DNA of 64,000 nt from JAGIBJ01 sp032119595 (GTDB lineage: Bacteria; Actinomycetota; Thermoleophilia; Solirubrobacterales; Solirubrobacteraceae): assembly GCA_032119595.1 (NCBI GenBank), contig JAUMBQ010000004.1, forward strand, positions 62,001 to 126,000. Direction: 5' to 3'. Shown here in pieces: positions 60,936-64,000 of the stretch. Within the stretch, counting starts at the first letter, position 1. Every line of letters starts with the position of its first letter. The notes under the pieces are model-generated. The model saw only the letters and a list, made by a program, of their open reading frames with translations, was not told the DNA's origin and did no database searches. The translations under genes and the position numbers were made by a program.

Positions 60936-62059
60936 TCCAGCTTGAACCGGTCTTCCGCGTGAACAGGGCGTCTCGAACCAGCGTTCGTTGGGAAGCCGAG
61001 GGGCTCGAGACGCTCGGTCTCTGGGAGCGCAGCGACCTGCAGCAGTGGTTTGTCGAGGAACTTCGCACCGGGGCTCGTGCGCCAAGCGAGTTCGGAATTC
61101 TTGAGGCCGTCGTCGGCGCGAACGAGATCGGTGATGCCCATGAGATTGGCGGTCCATTGCTGCTGATCAGCGAGGAGTTCTCGAGCTGGGGGCACGGCGG
61201 GACCCGGCACGCAGACCGGCTTGACCTTCTCTTGTTGGACGACGCTGGGGCCCTGGTCGTTGTCGAACTCAAACGAGGGGTTGCCGAGGAGTTTGCCGAC
61301 CTCCAAGCGCTTCGTTACGCGGCGTACGCGTCGACGCTTCAGCCTCGCGAGGTCGAGGAGATGTTGGCTAGGCGGCTGGGAACCGAGGTTGACGAAGCAC
61401 GCGGAGTGATTGCAGAGCACGTCGACGGGGTAAGCCCGCAGGCGCCGCTTCCCGAGCTTGGTCCTGTTCGGATCGTCCTCGTCGCCGAAGGCTTTACCGC
61501 TCCCATGACGACCACTGCGATGTTCCTACGCGAGCGAAAGATCGACGTACGCTGCGTCCAGCTTGCGGTGCGCAAGGTCGACGACGATGAACTCGCGGTG
61601 TCCCCTCGCCTACTCGTCCCGCCGCCCGCGACTGAGGCCTTCTTGGTCAAGCGCCAGGAACAAGAACGCGCTGAGGCTGTCGCGCGTGCCGACACGCGCA
61701 GGCGAGCTCGCAGCGTCGACATTCTCATTAAGCATCAGGTCATCCCGCCGGGCACAGAGCTGACGTTTGCGGCTGCTCTGTTGGGGCCGAAGCGCAAGCC
61801 GGCCGTCGAGGCGTGGCTTGCCGCTGAGCCAGGACGAGCCAGCGCAAGTTGGACCGGCGATCCCGGTGCACGCGCGCTGAAATGGATGGCGGATGGCCAG
61901 CTCTACTCGGCATCTGAGCTTGCGCGCATCATTCTCAATGAGTCTTTGGGGGCAAATCTGGAGGCGGTTCCCGGTCCGGATTACTGGCTCGCGCCCGGCT
62001 CACAGACGAAAGTCTTGGCCGTACTCGCGAGTGAGGTTCTCGGTCGCAGCGATGCATAG
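60917..62059 (+). CDS. PD-(D/E)xK nuclease-like protein with RAMA-like C-terminus
   Basis: A 380-residue protein. A restriction-endonuclease-like core is seen in ADRLDLLLLDDAGALVVVELKRG (Asp...Glu-x-Lys). The C-terminal ~100 residues (GTELTFAAALLG; ALKWMADGQLYSASELARIIL) resemble RAMA domains, which occur beside DNA-modification enzymes. Its ATG overlaps the end of the nuclease-helicase by 19 nt, so the two are probably coupled. Base composition looks less GC-biased than upstream genes. Confidence 0.68.
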   Translation: MSSRPVIQLEPVFRVNRASRTSVRWEAEGLETLGLWERSDLQQWFVEELRTGARAPSEFGILEAVVGANEIGDAHEIGGPLLLISEEFSSWGHGGTRHADRLDLLLLDDAGALVVVELKRGVAEEFADLQALRYAAYASTLQPREVEEMLARRLGTEVDEARGVIAEHVDGVSPQAPLPELGPVRIVLVAEGFTAPMTTTAMFLRERKIDVRCVQLAVRKVDDDELAVSPRLLVPPPATEAFLVKRQEQERAEAVARADTRRRARSVDILIKHQVIPPGTELTFAAALLGPKRKPAVEAWLAAEPGRASASWTGDPGARALKWMADGQLYSASELARIILNESLGANLEAVPGPDYWLAPGSQTKVLAVLASEVLGRSDA

Positions 62060-62095
62060 TCCCAGTGGCAGCCCTGCGCACCATAGGATCGCCCC

Positions 62096-63664
62096 GTGAT
62101 CACCGGTGAACTCAAGTCGAAGATCGATCGCGTCTGGGATGCGTTCTGGTCGGGCGGGATCTCGAATCCGTTGGAGGTGATTGAACAGATCACGTACCTG
62201 CTGTTCCTCAAGCGGATCGACACGGAATTTCTGCGGGCAGAGAACCGTCAGCGGCGCACCGGCGCGCCGATCGATGCAGTTGCGTATCCGACTGGCGTCG
62301 ATGACCAAGGGCGCGATTTGGAGGAGGTGCGCTGGTCACGATTCCGGGAACTCGACACGGAGTCCATGTTCGATACCGTCGCGACGCGGGTGTTTCCTTG
62401 GTTGCAAACGCTCGGTGGCGAAGGTTCGACCTACGCCCACCACATGAAGGGCGCGCGCTTCACCGTGCCGACGCCAGGCCTTTTGGATCGCGTCGTGCAG
62501 ATGATCGACGAGCTGCCAACCGAGGAGCGCGACACTGGGGGCGACCTCTACGAGTACATGCTCAGCAAGATCGCAACCTCGGGCACCAACGGACAGTTCC
62601 GCACGCCGCGTCACATCATCGAGCTGATGGTCTCGATGACTTCACCAGGCCCGGATGACGAGATCTGCGATCCGGCTTGTGGAACCGCCGGCTTCCTGGT
62701 CGCGGCAGCAAAGCACCTGCGCGAGCAGTACCCAGACTTGCTGCACGACGAGCGGCAGCGCGAGCACTTCCACTCCAGCATGTTCCATGGCTACGACTTC
62801 GATCCGACGATGCTGCGCGTCGGCTCGATGAACATGCTCCTGCACGGTGTTGAGCAGCCCGACATTCGCTATCGCGACTCCCTTGCTGAAGGCGCCAGCG
62901 ACGAGGAGGGGCTCTACGACGTCATCCTCGCCAATCCGCCCTTCACAGGCAGCCTCGACTACGAATCGGTCTCAAAGGACCTGCAAGCCGTCGTGAGAAC
63001 CAAGAAGACGGAACTGCTTTTCGTAGCTCTGATTCTGCGGCTCCTCAAGCCCGGAGGCCAGGCGGCCGTGATCGTGCCCGACGGCGTGATGTTCGGGTCC
63101 TCCAAGGCGCACCGGACTCTGCGTCAGGAGATTGTCGACAAACACAGGCTCGACGCAGTCGTGAAGTTGCCAGCAGGCGTTTTCAAACCATACGCCGGTG
63201 TCTCGACCGCCATTCTCTTCTTCACCAACACGGCAAAGACCGGTGGTACTGAGGACGTGTGGTTCTACGACCTCGCCGCCGACGGCTTCAGCCTCGATGA
63301 CAAGCGCACGCCGCTCCTCGACGAGACGTTGCTCGGGACCTCGCCAGCGGAGTCGCTGAGCAGCGACCAGCACGCGAAGAACAACCTGCCCGAGGTGCTC
63401 GCGCGCTGGACCGAGTTCCGCGACGGCGGCGAACGCGAGCGCGCACGTACCGAGCAGAGCTTCACCGTGCCGGTCGACGAAATCCGCGCCCAGGACTACG
63501 ACCTCAGCATCGGCCGCTACAAAGAGATCGTCTACGACGAGATCGAGCACCGCGCGCCGAGCGAGATCTTCGACGACCTCGACGCACTCGAAGGCGAGAT
63601 TCAGCAGGGTCTGAACGACCTTAGGCAGCTATTGGCCGTCTCCGACTCGGACCCCTCGCGTTAA
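62096..63664 (+). CDS. hsdM: Type I restriction-modification methyltransferase subunit HsdM
   Basis: DNA N6-adenine methyltransferase, 522 residues. HsdM_N lies at ~5-145. Motif I is DPACGTAGFL, and motif IV is LANPPFTGSL (NPPF). PHLMxL-like helices and the C-terminal region (RAQDYDLSIGRYKEI) follow. The GTG at 62096 follows TAGGAT by 6 nt (leaderless). It forms a unit with hsdS, whose frame starts 2 nt after its stop; hsdR is probably beyond the window. Confidence 0.95.
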   Translation: MITGELKSKIDRVWDAFWSGGISNPLEVIEQITYLLFLKRIDTEFLRAENRQRRTGAPIDAVAYPTGVDDQGRDLEEVRWSRFRELDTESMFDTVATRVFPWLQTLGGEGSTYAHHMKGARFTVPTPGLLDRVVQMIDELPTEERDTGGDLYEYMLSKIATSGTNGQFRTPRHIIELMVSMTSPGPDDEICDPACGTAGFLVAAAKHLREQYPDLLHDERQREHFHSSMFHGYDFDPTMLRVGSMNMLLHGVEQPDIRYRDSLAEGASDEEGLYDVILANPPFTGSLDYESVSKDLQAVVRTKKTELLFVALILRLLKPGGQAAVIVPDGVMFGSSKAHRTLRQEIVDKHRLDAVVKLPAGVFKPYAGVSTAILFFTNTAKTGGTEDVWFYDLAADGFSLDDKRTPLLDETLLGTSPAESLSSDQHAKNNLPEVLARWTEFRDGGERERARTEQSFTVPVDEIRAQDYDLSIGRYKEIVYDEIEHRAPSEIFDDLDALEGEIQQGLNDLRQLLAVSDSDPSR

Positions 63665-63665
63665 G

Positions 63666-64000
63666 TTGCTCACGCCTGGGATACCGCATGTGCCTATCGG
63701 TGAGTTTGCGGATGTTCAGCTCGGGAAGATGCTCGACGCCAGCCGTGAGACAGGCAATCACGCTCGGTCGTATCTCCGGAACGCCAACGTTCGCTGGTTC
63801 GGGTTCGATCTCGCCGATCTCGCTCAGATGGATTTCAGCGAGCAGGAGCGAAAGAAGTTCGCTCTCCGTCCAGGCGATGTCCTCGTTTGCGAGGGAGGCG
63901 AGCCAGGGCGGGCCGCGGTGTGGACAGAGCCGATCGCCGACTGCTACTTCCAGAAGGCACTGCACCGAGTACGCCTGGACCGCTCAAAGTGTCTTCCTGA
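63666..64000 (+). CDS. hsdS: Type I restriction specificity subunit HsdS, 3'-truncated
   Basis: The frame is open to the right edge (111 codons seen). It begins with VPIGEFADVQLGKMLDASR and continues YLRNANVRWFGFDLADLAQMD, FALRPGDVLVCEGGEPGR and CYFQKALHRVRL, the normal first target-recognition domain. The probable start is the TTG at 63666 (2 nt after hsdM); a GTG at 63690 is the alternative. The recognition sequence cannot be inferred. Confidence 0.9.
   Translation, partial: MLTPGIPHVPIGEFADVQLGKMLDASRETGNHARSYLRNANVRWFGFDLADLAQMDFSEQERKKFALRPGDVLVCEGGEPGRAAVWTEPIADCYFQKALHRVRLDRSKCLP

Overview
The window is high-GC, gene-dense DNA from an actinobacterium. Several traits point to the Thermoleophilia (Solirubrobacterales/Patulibacter type), although no rRNA gene is present to prove it: secreted proteins built from Ig-like or HtaA-like repeats, a DUF3159 membrane protein, a circularly permuted RsgA, a PGPGW protein, and many genes whose start codon lies 6-9 nt after a TANNNT -10 box, as expected for leaderless mRNAs. 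No tRNA, rRNA, CRISPR array, integrase or transposase was recognised. The window is cut in a histidine kinase gene at the left and in a type I restriction specificity gene at the right.

Layout. 1-9.4 kb: GAF-type sensor kinase, FAD-dependent oxidoreductase, ABC exporter pair, GNAT-like protein, two tandem-domain universal stress proteins around a zinc alcohol dehydrogenase, and a FUSC-type exporter. 9.4-10.3 kb: three very small proteins with related C-termini, resembling YjfB-like or flagellar rod tails. 10.3-17.9 kb: aldehyde dehydrogenase flanked by two paralogous DUF2314-like proteins, then cupin, DUF4261-like, aldo/keto reductase, MOSC and ATPase genes. 18-28.5 kb: rsgA with a possible leader peptide, a TetR regulator, a VOC protein, ppa, a large secreted protein, acetyl-CoA synthetase, an amidase and a low-molecular-weight phosphatase. 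28.6-37.3 kb: the cell-surface section, with secreted Ig/HtaA-like proteins and a membrane operon that includes a HESMH-containing protein. 37.6-46.8 kb: aconitase, a large inverted repeat, a nested tandem-repeat block, two ArsC-like proteins, an aldo/keto reductase, an RraB-like protein and a large acyl-CoA dehydrogenase. 46.9-55.4 kb: luciferase-like monooxygenase, a secreted beta-propeller-like protein, phosphofructokinase, a cyclophilin lipoprotein, DUF427, an HD hydrolase and a small winged-helix protein.

55.5-64 kb is a probable defence or mobility island: a VapBC pair with palindromic operators, a RelE-like toxin with its antitoxin, a 1268-residue protein joining nuclease modules to an SF1 helicase, an overlapping nuclease-like gene with a RAMA-like end, hsdM and the start of hsdS. 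The DNA at the right end looks less GC-biased than the housekeeping region, which suggests transfer.

The intergenic DNA is unusual. At four places (15.1, 28.1, 36.1 and 47.8 kb) a different short unit of 34-64 bp has been tandemly duplicated. At 40.4-41.3 kb a ~195-bp inverted repeat is followed by a 187-bp higher-order tandem repeat that contains 24-bp subrepeats.
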